Source: Liolophura sinensis (Eukaryota; Mollusca; Polyplacophora; Chitonida; Chitonidae). Taken from it: 60,000 nt of DNA. The notes beneath the pieces are model-generated. The model was not told the DNA's origin. It did not search any database and worked only from the letters and a program-made list of their open reading frames with translations. Of the stretch, positions 1 through 15,000 are shown in pieces. Within the stretch, counting starts at the first letter, position 1. Each line of letters starts with the position of its first letter. The DNA lies in the NCBI RefSeq assembly GCF_032854445.1, contig NC_088300.1:5272001-5332000 (forward strand), written 5' to 3'. The translations under genes and the position numbers were made by a program.

Positions 1-3000
1 AGTAATATGACTGAATTAGTTGTTTTCCAAGATTCATGTACTGTGGACGTACAGAAACAAAGTGGCTCTCGTCTTCAGCAGAATGTATGTTACATACTTC
101 ACACAGTCTCTGCTCGTGGGGCACGTCCTTGTCGTCCACTTTCAATATGTAGATTATGAGATGATGTCTTTAAGCGGGTCATAGTGTATTGATGTTTTGG
201 ATTAACAATCTGTAGCAAGTACCTCTGAAACGAAAATTAAGTGTTTGTTTTAAATACTTATATAAAATTAAAGTAGGACTAATTAAATCAATTGGAAATT
301 CTAGGCTGTAACAATCAGTTACCCATAACAACATTGTGGGCTGTGCACACAAGCACAGGTTGACAGTAGTCTTTGTGAGTATGATCTCACATTAACAGAA
401 TTGTGGGCTGTGAACATGAGCACAGATTGACAGTAGGCGTGGTGAGTATGATGTCACATTGAGAGAATTGTGGGCTGTGAACATGAGAACAGGTTGACGG
501 TAGGCTTTGTGAGTATGATCTCACATTAACAGAATTGTGGGCTGTGAACATGAGCACAGATTGACAGAAGGTTTTGTGAGTATTGTGGGCTGTGCACACA
601 AGCACAGGTTGACAGTAGGCTTTGTGAGTATGATCTTAGCCTTGTTGACTATGAGGCTGATAGTCTTATTCTATAGACGTTTCTGTAAATTTGTGTTACT
701 TTAAAATTTCCTATGATTTCAGCATTTGATGAGTTGGTAGCAGCCTATACTGAGCAGGCTGAAGGCCTGATTGATGGTGGGGTGGATGTTTTGCTTGTGG
801 AAACTATCTTTGATACAGCCAATTCCAAGGTTTGAATAATTTATGAATGATTTTCTTCTACAAAGTCAGTTCTCCTAATTGGCATATGGCAATTTGGAGT
901 TAATTTTACATTCTCTCCTACATGTATCAAAATAGTTAAAAATGTATCCAAAATTGTCCCTGGAAGTTGTTTGTTTCATATAGTGTTTGCTTTGGGTTAA
1001 ACAAAACGAAATAGTGTAAAGACAAGTGAAGTGATCTTCAGTTTTAATTGGATGGTGCTTATTTTACAGGCTGCATTATATGCAATTGACACTTTGCTTA
1101 CAAAAAGAGAAGTGGAAATGCCAGTTTTTGTAAGTCATTGATCTTATGTAGACATTCTGTGTGTTATGTTCTGTACAGATTACAGGATTTTGTGATTAGT
1201 TTCAAACTTCTTTTGACTATACCCAAATACATTAATGAGTGGTCTGAAATGTAAAAAATGAAATTTCCATTACTAAGTGAGTAATTATTGTGAGAGAGAA
1301 GGGAAAATGTGGCAATGTCCTGTTATGACCAAATTTTTTGGGCTCCGCTCAATTTTCAGTCTGACTTCAGAGATTAGGTGTTATGTCTTCTTTAGAGATG
1401 ATGGTTGTTGTTAACAAGTAATTCTGTTAGTGTCAGTTGTTCTAAAAGTTGAATATTTAAATGTTAATTACCTTCAGTTTAAATATTTAAATGGCTGTCA
1501 GAAAGTGAATTCCTTCTATACTTTTCTTGAAATGAGTTACTGCTGATGTGTATTCTCTTATAGTGTACACAGTGCTAGTTCTGTTTGAATTGTTTCCCGC
1601 AGGTGTCTGGTACTATTGTAGACAAGAGTGGACGGACGTTGTCTGGTCAGACAGGAGAGGCATTTGTCATCAGTGTCTCACATTCAAGACCTCTCTGGTG
1701 AGAGACAGCGGAAAGCTCTTAACAGTGTGCAGTGTTACTTATCATTGCTGTATGGCAATAAGATGTTATTTTGCACTGATTTGTCTTTATGAGTTAAAAG
1801 TCTAACCTTTTTATTTATTAATATAATGCTTTTAATATAGAATTTTCGACCTTTTATGTACCAGCCTGGGTTTGAACTGTGCATTAGGAGCTCAGGAAAT
1901 GCGTCCATTTATTGAAGCTATTGGAAAGTACACCTCTTCCTTCACCATCTGCTACCCAAATGCGGGTGAGTATACCTCAACAATTTGAAGCATTACTAAA
2001 GCATACTGACAAGGTATCATTTGTTATGAAGTTGTACTGCATTTGTTTTGCGGTTGTACTGTAACTTTTTTTATTTTTACTGTACTGTAGTTATTTTCCT
2101 GTTGTACTGCTGTTGCATTCCTTTTCATTAGTTGTAAGCATATTTTACATTATATATCTGTTATTCATGTATCTTGTCTGGTGAAGTTGTGTATTTTGTA
2201 AACTCTAGTTTTAGCGTACTTTTTATTAACATTTATGACAAAAGTAGTTCCAGAATCAGAATGTCGACCACAGTTAAGGGAATGCATTGCAGCGTAACAA
2301 CTGAGAAAGGATTTGACTGTAAACTAGCTGTTTTTATTTCTGTAGGACCCAACTCATTTGTTTTAAAGATGAATTTTTGGTTCTGAGTCAGTGTACTTGA
2401 CCAAATAATCCAGCTCATGCTAGCTTGAAACATGATGAACCAGTAGCGTATAGAATCCTAGGTATAGGATCTGTTTCATTCTTCCCAGCTTAACGTTCAA
2501 AAATACTAAAACATCCTGGAACTCTCTTCTAGTGTGCTGACATCAACATGTCAAAGCTGTATTCTACAAGGACAGATTTGCTTTAATCCTACAGTAAATC
2601 AGACCTTTTATCACTTACTTATTCAGGAATAGTGGAGACCATGCGGACCCAAAACAAATGTACCAGGCGCATTGACAGCAGACTAAAATAACTCTTTCTT
2701 TCATTTTTTTATTCAACTCAGCTGCACTTCACAACTTGTTTGGAAGTCTTAGGTTTGATTTTTGCGTTAATAATGAACAGCAGGAACTAGAAGCAGCTAT
2801 TGTGAAGAAAGAAAATTATCTTAGTTTTTACGAAGAGCAGCCAAGTCCAACGGAGTCACATGATCAGAAACTTGTGGTTTGAGAAGATCGAATGCTGGCC
2901 AATTGGATGTATCTGGTATATCTGTGTTAATTGTACATGGGAAGGTCTGCCAGCAACCTGCAGATGGTCGTGGGTTCTCCCCAGGCTCTACCCGGTTTCC

Positions 3001-6000
3001 TCCCACCATAATTCTCTCTGTCATTGTATAAGTGAAAAATTCTTGAGTACGGCATAGACACCAATTAAATAAGTAAATAAATAAATTGTGAGTTGGCATA
3101 TTTTGTAATCACATGAGGTAGTGCTAGTGGACCTTGGGCCATTGTTGTCTCAAAAATGGATTGTAAGGCAACGTTAACAATATTACAATGTGTCAGTTTT
3201 TATTGTAATGTCACACTGACACTGTTTGTATTGTGACATCATCATGTATTGTGACAGCTGGGGAGTGGTGCTAATAAAATGAGGTGAAGGTCCTGCTGCC
3301 TGGTGTTCCACAGGTTCTCATTGGAATCTTATGGTCTTTATTATCACACAATAATTAAGTGATGCGATTTTTTAAGATGACTGGAGACCCGTTTTCATCA
3401 AATACAGCTTTGACATTTTGAGGAAAGTGCAGGTAACAGGACTGGTTAAAGAATGTAACAGTTCAGGGCAGTTATTCAGGAACACGGTCAGTTGATCTCA
3501 GTGCTAATAGACACCTTGAGTAATTGATAACCATGAAATGTCTGAAATTCCTAGTCATAAGTATCACTGTGATAACCTCCATCTCCTTATTGTAATATCA
3601 TGCTTGTAAATGAACTTTTGGAACTTTGCTCGTGCAGGTTTACCAAACACATTTGGAGACTATGATGAAACACCTGAGGCCATGGCAAATACTCTCAAGG
3701 TAAGACTCAGACGTTCTTGAATACAGTCCTGAGATTCTGGTAGCTTGGTTATAGCCTTGTGTTGAAAGGTTTGTCAGTTACCTGGTCATCTATATGGGTT
3801 CTTTGGTCAGATTGATGATCCAAAGATTACCATTCTTTAAGTGAAAACATTGTTTTAAGATAAGATGCCAATCAATGAGTACATAAACATTGTTGTTATT
3901 TCATGTTTTTCAGCATTTTGCCAAGGATGGTTTATTGAACTTAGTTGGAGGATGTTGTGGGACTACCCCAGCACACATAAGGTACAGGCTTTAGTGTTAT
4001 AAAATGAATAAGTGTGTCTATGGATTGGAAAGAAAGTAAGAAATGAAACTGAAAGACAACAATGTTCTTTCTTTTTGTTGATCTCTGTTAGAGCATTGCC
4101 AGTACTACAAATGGCAGAGCACAGATTCCTAAGTCATATGCAAGCAGCTGACTGATCCCAAATAAACTCTTCAGTGGAGAGGAGGTAGCAAGTTCTGTTC
4201 ATGCACAATGAAATATAGTGGAAGATCTCCTTTTAGATATGTGAAACAATAGCTGGACACAGACCATCTAGTACTTAACATGTTCACTTCTGTTACCTGC
4301 CACTCCTCATGAGGGGTATGCCAAGTTCTGGTTGACCTGGTGTCAGTCGTAGACTGTGAATGAGTGGGATGTTTGAGTGTTGGGTGTTTTAACATTGTAT
4401 TCCAGTGAGGCGACACTACAAAATGTTGTCAGTGTGACCAGCCTGCTAGACTTAGTCATTGTGATAGAACTGAATAATGTTGAAAGCGATGTTAAACCCT
4501 AAAGCAAACAATTGTTTTCATATGGTTGATAAATTCACTGATTTGTAAGCCTAAAAAACTTCTGGTCACACTCACATGAGTTAAACACACATTCACAACG
4601 ATAGGAGACTACTTCTAGTTGATGTAATTAAAATTAGAAGACACTGATTCCATCTAACATTATTACCGGTTTGGATAAGCATGTGTATTCTTTAGCTGTA
4701 GTGTACACTGGCCTGTTCACCAGGTTTTAAAGGTGTCCTTTAATATAGAGGAGAAAAAGGATTTGGTAAAAATTTTGAAACGTGTCACATTCAGTTCTAA
4801 AAGTGGTAATGCAGCTATGAACGTTATATTAATGTAAAAAAATTGCCAAAGAGTGGATGAGTATACTGGGGTGCTTGGTTAGCCAACTCTTAACTCCTTT
4901 CAGCATTCTGACAGCTTGTTTATAATCCAGGGAGTGGCCTATTTGACCACATGATGTGACGCTGTATGGAGACAAATTATTTTGGATACTGTAGCCTTAC
5001 CATTGCTCTGCATAATGAAAATTTCAACACCTTTTTATTTCAGTGCAATCAAAAATGAGGTGCAGAAATTTAATCCAAGGATTCCTCCGAAGGATCTTCA
5101 TGAAGGCTACACACTTCTCTCAGGTGTGACTTGAATCTAGACACCAATATGTGTTTAGTCTTATTTTTGTTATTCTCAGTATGATTAAGACATTGGCTGG
5201 GGTTTTAATAGATATTTGTAAAAAGTCTTCATACCTAGACAAAATTTTAGACAACGTATAAATTCAGTATTAAGATTGTCTACATTTTCTGTAAATATTA
5301 AGGTATATTCTCCCGAATATACTGTTAATACATGTAGTTGAAATTTAAAATGTACACAAGTTCCTGAAATAATTCATTCCAACTCAGCTTCATTAAATTT
5401 GATTATCCCTTGTTTCAGGGCTAGAGCCAATGTTGATGGGTCCACACACAAATTTTGTGAATATCGGAGAACGGTGTAATGTTGCTGGTTCCAGAAAGTT
5501 TGCAAGATTAATCACATCTGGAAATTATGAGGTACATGTTATTGTGATACTAATTGCACTATTCTAACAAGTCTGATTTTCAACTGTTCAGAAGGCACGT
5601 ACATGCAGGATCTTTCCATTTTTTTTCTTTCTTGCAAGGAATATCAAGTGAGTATTAAATGATGTAGTGAAATATTGTAAAAAGTAGCTAGTGAAAGAAA
5701 CTGATATATCCTCTCAAGGCTCAAACTTGCCTGCGTTTATACAGGAAGCCCTGAATATAGCCAAGCTGCAGGTAGAGAATGGGGCGCAGATCCTGGACAT
5801 CAACATGGATGAGGGAATGCTGGATGGGGTGACAGCAATGGCTCGTTTTTGTAACCTCATCGCCTCTGAGCCAGATATAGCCAAGGTAACCAAAGTTTGA
5901 CTGTTGAATGCTACATGTATTTTGAACCTTTTTAATTTGGCTGCCATTCTGTGTTTATGTGCAGTGAAGTACCTTTCAACTTGGACATGCCATTTTCCTA

Positions 6001-9000
6001 AATATTGTGGAATAACATAAAACTTGGTATCAATCAACAGAATGGTTCATATGATCACAGACACCTTCCACCCTTTCTCCTCCTTACTTTGATATTTAGT
6101 CTTCACTTGCCCTACCCAGACAAACTCATGTCTGCTGTTTCCACAACATAACAACATAATTTTAAAAGTTATTTCAGCAGTAAATTGTAACACTCACATT
6201 ATTTCAGCAGTAAATTGTAACACTCACATTGTTTTGAAGGAAAAAGTCACAAATTGTGTTTAACAAATAGAATTCTTTGGGCAGTAACGAATTGTTTTCC
6301 AGAGGGATGAAAAGAGTGAGGTAGTCCTAATACACAGTACACATATAGCACTTCTGATTTGCCGCATGTTTAGGTTTTGTACAACTAGAACCTGTGTTGC
6401 TTTTCTAGGTGCCATTGTGTATAGACTCGTCTAACTTTGCTGTGGTGGAGGCAGGACTGAAGTGTACTCAGGGAAAGTGTATAGTGAATAGCATTAGTCT
6501 GAAAGAGGGGGAAGAGGACTTTATCAAGAAAGCCACGATGATCCGCCGCTACGGTGCAGCTGTTGTTGTCATGGCCTTTGACGAAGAGGGGCAGGTAATG
6601 CTACGTTCTTTTTTGTCCAAATCATTTGTTGTCTCAGTTATGTTTTATGTTAAATTAATTACTGAATTTTAGACTTTTTGCAGGTAGTAGTACAAATTAT
6701 GTGTGTTTGAGTGTAAGATTTGTTAAAGTACTTGTTGTTATTGTATATGTTCCATCCTTGATTGAAGATAACAACACAACGTTAAGTTCACCTTTTAGTG
6801 CCTGGTCACCATTTTCTCATTATGTAGATAAATATTTTGTCTCTTGATTTCCGAGTGCTTTCTGTGTAGACTCATAGGCTCTGTATTAAAGTGTCAAAAT
6901 GATGTTGGAAATTTCAGTATACTAAAAGCAATCAGTGAATGAATATTGGCCTCTGTACATGCACCTGTGTGATTTTCTTTCCAGGCTACTGATGCTGCTC
7001 GTAAAGTGGAGATCTGTACTCGGTCCTATCGTATCCTGGTTGACAAAGTGAAGTTCAACCCGTGTGACGTTATCTTTGATCCCAACATCCTCACCATTGC
7101 CACAGGCATGGAAGAGCACAATAAATATGGGCTGGAGTTTATTGAGGCTACTAAACTTATCAAAGTAAGCTCTGCAATTGGACCAGGACTGGAACATATT
7201 TGGCTTTAATGCTAAAATCAATGATTTGAGTGTTCCCTTTGTCACTGATACCTCTACATGGTTATTGCTTTGCACTTTGTATGTGGAAAACTTACAAGGA
7301 TCTGATTGAGATTGAGGGAAAGACAACTTTTGACAGTGATGAACTTACACGAGGATATATCAATACATGTACATTACAGTATCAAAATATCACATGTACC
7401 AGTGCATATGTTCAAAAACAGTGTAGATTTCTGACCACAAGCTATTATTGTACTTGACAGTCCACATTACCTGGATGTAGAGTGAGTGGCGGAGTGTCAA
7501 ATTTTTCGTTTTCCTTCCGAGGCAAAGAGACAGTGCGGGAAGCAATGCACAGTGTTTTCCTGTATCACGCTATAAAGGTGAGGTGATTGGTAGTGATCAG
7601 TAGGGCCTGCTGAGGGAATGAAGCTTTAGCACTGTTATTTACAGAGGCCTCAAAATAGCATACCCTGGGCTCAACAGTGTGCTGTCTCCCCGCAATCAAT
7701 TTTTTGATCTCCTTAGTCTGAAACTAGGTAACCAATTGAACAACCCGATTTGATCACTTCACACATGTTTTCAGATTTTGCCATCGCTATTTGTTTCTAA
7801 GATTTTAAATTCATTTAAAAAGTTTGGCACAGCCTATAGAAAATGATATTCTGCAGATTTTCACTAAACTTCAGAGTCAAATTTTGTGGCCAGTCCGATT
7901 GGGGCAGCAGTCAACTGTAACAACTTTTTGTTCATAAGTGCTTCACAAAGCAGATTAGTTTGATGATAGCTATGAGGAGAACTGACCTTCTGAAATACTA
8001 AGATTTGTCCCTTATGCTTTAAAAGGAAAGACAGGCCCTTTCTTAAACATATTTCATTCAGAATCAGGGTGCTCAAGCTTTCTAAAAAGTATCTAGAAAT
8101 TTTTCGATTTCTCAAAAATACTGGTCCAGTCTTAACACATAAGGTATTTATAGACAGGATAAGTCAGTCTACCCACGAAGGAAACCGTTTTATATCGTTT
8201 TGTCCCCTCCATACACCCCAAATTGACACACTGGCCTTGTGAGTGGGACGTCAGCTGAGGAAGTGGTAAATAGTTCAAACAGTGGAAGAAATAACAGGGC
8301 TATCATTCCAATGTGTGTGATTTTCAGGACAGCATCCATAATTGATTAATCCCTTTGGCTTTTATGACCAATATCCACAACTTTTTTCTGCCAAAGGTCA
8401 TTCCACAGACTATGATATGGAAAATACCTTCGACATTAGTGAGCTAGAGTAAATGTGATGTCACATTCCTCTCTATAATGGTGACATTCGGAAGCTTTGT
8501 CAAGATCAAGTTTTCAATAGAGTTTGACTGGGTTGAAAAAATATTTTAAAAAATTGTAATGATGGTTTAAGATATTTTGAATTATAGTCTTTCAGTGAAC
8601 ATAAACATAACAAGGGTCCAGTCTTACACTTTAAGTTACAATTTTTAAGTGAATAAGAACCGAAGTGGCTGCACAAGTGGGCTATGTGACTTGTCATGGC
8701 CATGTGCCTTTCTCCATGTGTCTTTCTCCATGTGTCAGTGGGAAGATTCTTGGAATAACACAGTGCTGACAGATAACTTGCATGATCAGCTGGTTAAGAA
8801 CTATGATAATGGCTAACTGTACATAATCTAGAATATTCTTTCCCCTTATTTGAAGAGCAGAATCTGGTCACAAGTCATTATGGATCCAGACCTTCAGCGT
8901 TCATGCTTGTTAATGCTACAAAGGCTTCTGTTTAAACAAAAAGTCAGCCATGGGAATTTTCGATAAAAATTGCAATTCCCAAAACATGTCATAAAGAGCG

Positions 9001-12000
9001 ATGCTTGAGTTGAAAGGCTGAAATGTTACTTCTCATGAAATTATATATCCAGAGCTTGTGAGTGATTGAAAATTTGTTGACCAATGTGGTCGTAGGTTTG
9101 ACTCCAGCTCTTTCAGGTTCAGTCTTACATGTAGTTAGAAGACTGGATGTACATGTATGGTAGCCTACCTGAGAAGGTGAGGTACGTGGCTCTAACCAGT
9201 TCCTCCACTCATACACCTGATAGTCTTCGTACAATGTATTAAAGTTAAATATTCTTGAATGGTGTATAAAACACCAATCAGCTCATGCCCAAGTGAAATC
9301 AACATGTAGATCAATCAACATTACGACCACAGCATAAACTTAACATGCATTTTGTGTATGTATTTCCTCAGTGTTTGGAACTGTGTAGTAATATTCATTA
9401 GAACAAACACAATATCTGAATGTATGACAAGATAATTGATGGAATATTTCAAGGTTTTGAATTGTGTTTCAGGCTGGCATGGACATGGGCATAGTCAATG
9501 CTGGTTGTCTGCCTGTGTATGATGATATTGAGCCCAAGTTATTAGAGCTGTGCGAGAATTTGCTGTGGGACAAAGACCCTGAAGGCACGGAAAAACTCCT
9601 AGCTTATGCTGAGGTATGTGACTTTATCTGCCTCATGGAAAACTCTTAACTTACGCTGAGGTATGTCACTTTATCTGCCTCATGGAAAACTCATAGCTTA
9701 TGCTGAGGTATGTCACTTTACCTGCCTTATGGAAAACTCATACCTTATGCTGAGTTATGTCACTTTATCTGCCTCATGGAAAACTCCTGGCTTATTCTGA
9801 GCTTAAGGTCCGACTCGACTGTGTCCTAAGCACTTGGGTATGGGAAATAACGACAAACAGCATCTATAGGTTTGTTGATGGGACTAAGTGACAGACGTGA
9901 CCTGTAGGATCCTTGGAGGGACTAAGTGACAGACAGCACCTGAAGATTCTTGAAGGGACTAAATGACAGGCAGCACCTGTAGGGTTCTTGGTGGGACTAA
10001 GTGATGGACAGCACCTGTAGGGTTCTTGGTGGGACAGAGTGACATGCAGCACCTGTAGGTTTGTTGTTGATGGGACTAAATGACAGACTTCACCTGTAGG
10101 ATCTTTGGAGGGACTAAGTGACAAACAGCACCTGAAGGGCTCTTGGAGCGACTAAGTGACAGACAACACCTGTAGGGTTCTTGGTTGGACAGAGTGACAG
10201 GCAGCACCTGTTGGGTTCTTGGTGGGACTAAGTGACAGACAGCACCTGTAGGTTTGTTGTTGATGGGACTAAATGACAGACTTCACCTGTAGGATCCTTG
10301 GCGGGACTAAGTGACAAACAGCACCTGAAGGGCTCTTAGAGCGACTAAGTGACAGACAGCACTTGTAGGGTTCTTGGTGGGACTGAGTGACAGGCAGCAC
10401 CTGTTGGGTTCTTGGTGGGACTGAGTGACAGGCAGCACCTGTTGGGTTCTTGGTGGGACTGAGTGACAGGCAGCACCTGTAGGGTTCTTGGTGGGACTAA
10501 GTGACAGACAGCACTTGTAGATTTCTTGAAGGGACTAAGTGACAGACAGCACCTGTAGGTTTGTTGATGGGTAAAGTGACAGAAGTCACCTGTAGGATCC
10601 TTGGGGGGACTAAGTGAAAGACAGCACCTGAAGGGTTCTTGGAGGGACTACCTGTAGGGTTCTTCGTGGGACTAAGTGACAGCGAACACCTGTAGAGTTG
10701 ATTACGTGGTCTTTATGTGTATATGAAAGTTTTTCCCTAGCTTTTAACATGAATGTGAATGTCATTGTATAATACCCCACGCACACGGCCATAATTTCAT
10801 CGGGATATACTTGAACCCATTTAAATCGAAGCGATGTGTAAAAATGCTTGAGTTCACATGACCCTGTTGCGAAGTCAGTTTTAAGTCAGTTCAGGGATTT
10901 GTCTTTTCACACAGTCAGATTTACGCCAGTTTAATAATTGCAACATCATCCTGACCAACATATCCAGGACATTTGATCCAGTGACCGTTCACATGTCACA
11001 GACTCAAGTCCTGAAACCGGCTTAAAGTCAAGTTTGTTAGCTGGGTTAAATAAACTAGATTAAATGCTCCCACCTTGCGTTCACACAGGCGACGTCAAAC
11101 TGGCTCAAATCCACTTTCGCAAATTAAACAAGTTAAACTTTGCCTGTGTGAATGAGATATAGGAGGCAGTAATTACTTTGTAATATCATTAGTGAAAACT
11201 TTCATCGTTCTGGTGTAATATTTGATTTGTTATTAGAGTTTGGGCAAAGATGCAAAGAAAGCAGCAATCAGCGATGAATGGAGGAAAAAACCAGTTGAAG
11301 AAAGACTGTCCTATGCTCTTGTCAAGGTGAGTGAGTGAGTGCTTGGGGTTTAACGTCGTACTCAACAATTTTTCAGTCATATGACGACGAAGGAATCATT
11401 AGGGTGCATGTACGTGTAATGTGCCTCCTTGATGCAGGACGGATTTCCACCGCTCTTTTATTTAGTGCTGCTTCACTGAGACGACTTACCAAAGGTAAGG
11501 AAGCCGCCCCGCCGGAGCCATTATACTGATACGGGTCAACCAGTTGTTGCAATATCCCCTTCATGCCGAACGCCAAGCGAGGAAGTTACAACTTCCTGTT
11601 TTAAAGTCTTAGGTGTGACTCGATCAAGGATTGATCCTGGATCTAGATGTCCCGAAGCGGATGTCAAGGTGAGATGTTAGGACGTGATGAAGGCCTGGTG
11701 GTAAAGTAACCTAGTGGTATTAATTGCAGCAGTTGAAGTCACAGTGTTCAATCTTGATTTGTAATTATAAACCTGTGTGTCTTAAGAAATATATGGCATG
11801 TAAAGGTATGGTACATAATGATCACTTTCTGAGGGTTCTTATGTCTTGAAAATTACTAAAAAGAGAATCATGACACTCACAGGTTACATTAAACATGCAA
11901 GCCCTCAGGTCAAACTTACTTTTTTTTATTTTTTTTTTTGCAGTAACTGTTTTCTGGAATTTGCTCATATCTTGAAAACTAATTTGAGGAGAATCATAAA

Positions 12001-15000
12001 ACTCAGAGATTACTTGGTGAATGTCAGACGTTGGATCAGATTTGAGAGCCAACCCAGTCCTTGCATAAGTTTAGGATACTTTATGGGCTGTGTCATTCTC
12101 ATAGCTTGTTCATTTCTGTGCAGTAACCCTAAATATTTCCCAGTTTGTATAAAATTTTGTGTGCCGCGAAGTGTGGCTTGTGTTATGCAAACTTAAATTC
12201 ATGCGAATCATCACGCTTCGCAAGGCGAATTTGATGTCAGTGCTTAAAGGCTGACACATTTATGTTAGCCGTTATAGCACCAGCCCAAAGTATACAGTCA
12301 CCATCAATAATTTTGGCGGCTTGGATTTCCCAATTGCCAGCTGTCTTGTGTTGTACCTGTGTCCTGATGTACTCTATTCTTCACACTGACTTCAGTAGAG
12401 TATTTATTCTGTTTTACCATACTGTTCTGTGACATCATTTTGAGCAGCGATTTTATTGTTGACTTGTAGAGAAATGTTTAAATATTCATGTTTAGTTGTC
12501 TAATAAATGCACTAGTATAGGTGTAGAGATAAACTACATGTACTTGTACATTTTAAAGAACTACAGGCCGAGACATTTGTATTTGTTTGGCAACCATTGT
12601 CACTCCCATTAGACTGTAATAACATGGTCAGGTTGTGAAGCACCACATTGGTGACACTTTTCTTCTCAGGGTATAGACAAATATGCTGTGGAGGACACGG
12701 AGGAAGCGCGAGCCAACACTGACCTCTACCCAAGACCTCTCAATGTTATTGAAGGCCCACTGATGAAGGTAAGCGCAGGAAAATAAGTGCAGAGATATGC
12801 CACATACAATTTCTTTTTCTCTGTTACTGCAAAGTGACTTACATGCCAGAAAAAAATTGGGTGAAGTTTCTTGAGGCTTTGTAAGGCTGTTTAAAGCCTT
12901 GTTATGCAGATGTACACAAGGGCTGTAGAAAACTAGATTCTGCTAATCATGTCAAGTTTTTAGACATGATTAACAGTACATTAAATCAATTTAGTGCTCC
13001 TGAACATTTGAGTGGAGTAAAGTCTTTCTGGGTTAGAAGAAGTAAAATTGATATCACCACATACATTTGTAGGCTTGTGATAAATTTATTTTGTATGCCA
13101 AACTATTTAACTTATTTGATGTTTGTTGGCTGCGAATCTTTAAGGAGGAAATGAGGATAAAACACATCATCTTGCCGTGTACCTGACAAATCTACAGTCT
13201 ATACAGGAGGTGTACATGCAAAAACCTTGTTGAGATGAGGTAGCTAACATTGCAGTTGTACATCCTCCTGTCGGTTGATAAATTGATTTGTATATCACCT
13301 ACATTTTGCTTACCTTGATTTTGTCAGGGAATGAGTATTGTGGGTGACCTTTTTGGGGCTGGTAAGATGTTCCTGCCTCAGGTGATCAAATCGGCGCGGG
13401 TGATGAAGAAGGCTGTGGCTTACCTGATTCCCTTCATGGAAGCGGAGAAGCAGGCTAGAATGGAGGCCACAGGGATCACTGATATGGTAAGACATTTGTA
13501 CTCCACAAACATTTTTGTGTGTGTCATGACTCATAAGCTTGATACATTACATACTATCCTAAGGCTTGTACAAGACATTAGAATGGTGTTTGAAATATCT
13601 TCCGTGATGAACACTGTGTAATTGTTACAGTATAATACACATGCCAAGAAATAGCTTTTTTGTTTTAGCCTGAATGCATTATTTTCTTGTTGTGCTTTCT
13701 CAGCAAAATTATTGACTTGGATTTGTAGGAGTAATTTCACATTATGGTATGAATGGAAGCAGTATTGTAGTTAATGTCTTTGGCCTTGTGATATGAAGAG
13801 TCTCATGTTCATGTCTGTCTCCCTGCTTTAATCACAGGAATCTGCATACCAAGGAACGATTGTGCTGGCCACTGTGAAAGGAGATGTACATGACATTGGC
13901 AAGAATATTGTTGGTGTTGTACTGGGCTGTAACAACTACAAGTAAGTTATTGGTAGTTCAGCTTGGTCTGAAACCAGTTGTTCTAGTTTACATGTTGTTT
14001 GTTAAAACCCTGTAGGATGGTACACTGTAAATGTCCACTATCACTACTTTACTTTTTAACTTGTGCTGTGAACCTTTTCCTCGAAGGTGTGTTGTGAGGC
14101 AGCTGTTTTGGTCCACAATGTTTTACATCTGTTTACCTTTGGTTATTAAATTCTCAACCTAATAATCTGATGTTGGAATTTGTAAGTGTGCAACGATAAG
14201 CAGATTAGAAGTCTTAATACTGATCTGTATATTTTATTCATTGTTCTTGTCTGTAGGGTGATAGACCTGGGTGTGATGTGTCCATGTGAGAAAATTCTAC
14301 AGACAGCCATAGCAGAAAAAGCAGGTATGTTCAGCAGACTGTCACCTAATGTCTGGCCTGTAAATGATGCTTTTCATTGTCTTAATGCTTTCCTCATAAG
14401 AGATCACTCAAACTTTTTAAAAACTCTGGTGGATAAATCAGTCAGAATCAAGCAAAATGTGTCAAATGAAAATGGTAAGCTTAGGAGAAATACAGTAATT
14501 TGGGTTGTTACCATTGCTGGATATACATTTAGTGGGAAGGAATACCCCATATGTACAGTTGATAAAGGGAAGAGCTCAAAAGTCGGAACGGACAGCTGTC
14601 TGTTCTGGAACAGACTGTGTCCAGTGCATGGATATGCCTTGAGCTAAAGGATATGCCCACTTTGTTGTATGTCTCATCAGCTGGACTGCTCCCTTTTTCC
14701 TTCCTGCCTCTCTGCTGGAGTACGAAGATTGGCTGCAGGACTGATGGAAACTTGGTTCAGCCATGAGGACAACAACTTTTGTTACAGGCTGCTCACATAA
14801 CTGAACACTTTACCTTATTCACTCCATTTACTAATCTAAATTGTACAAAGTCTTACAGTTACTTTTCTCCGCTGATTTAAACAAAAAAAACAAACTGTTT
14901 TGGCATGAATGATATTTTAGCAAGTCTTTAATATCGCTCAAGCAGATGGTACATCTTAATGGGTGAACATATACCAGATTGTCAACTACAGAAATACACT

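Noticed and set aside
10790-11165. Repeat-like segment with 'ttcacac' and 'cctgtgtgaatg' ends resembling a dispersed element
   Set aside because: It looked familiar, but I could not pair convincing inverted ends or a second copy in the window, so it is not listed as an element.
14186-14647. 153-codon open frame
   Set aside because: Only 14257-14324 is a real MTR exon ([16 protein letters not shown]). The rest is intron read-through past GCAG|GTATGT.
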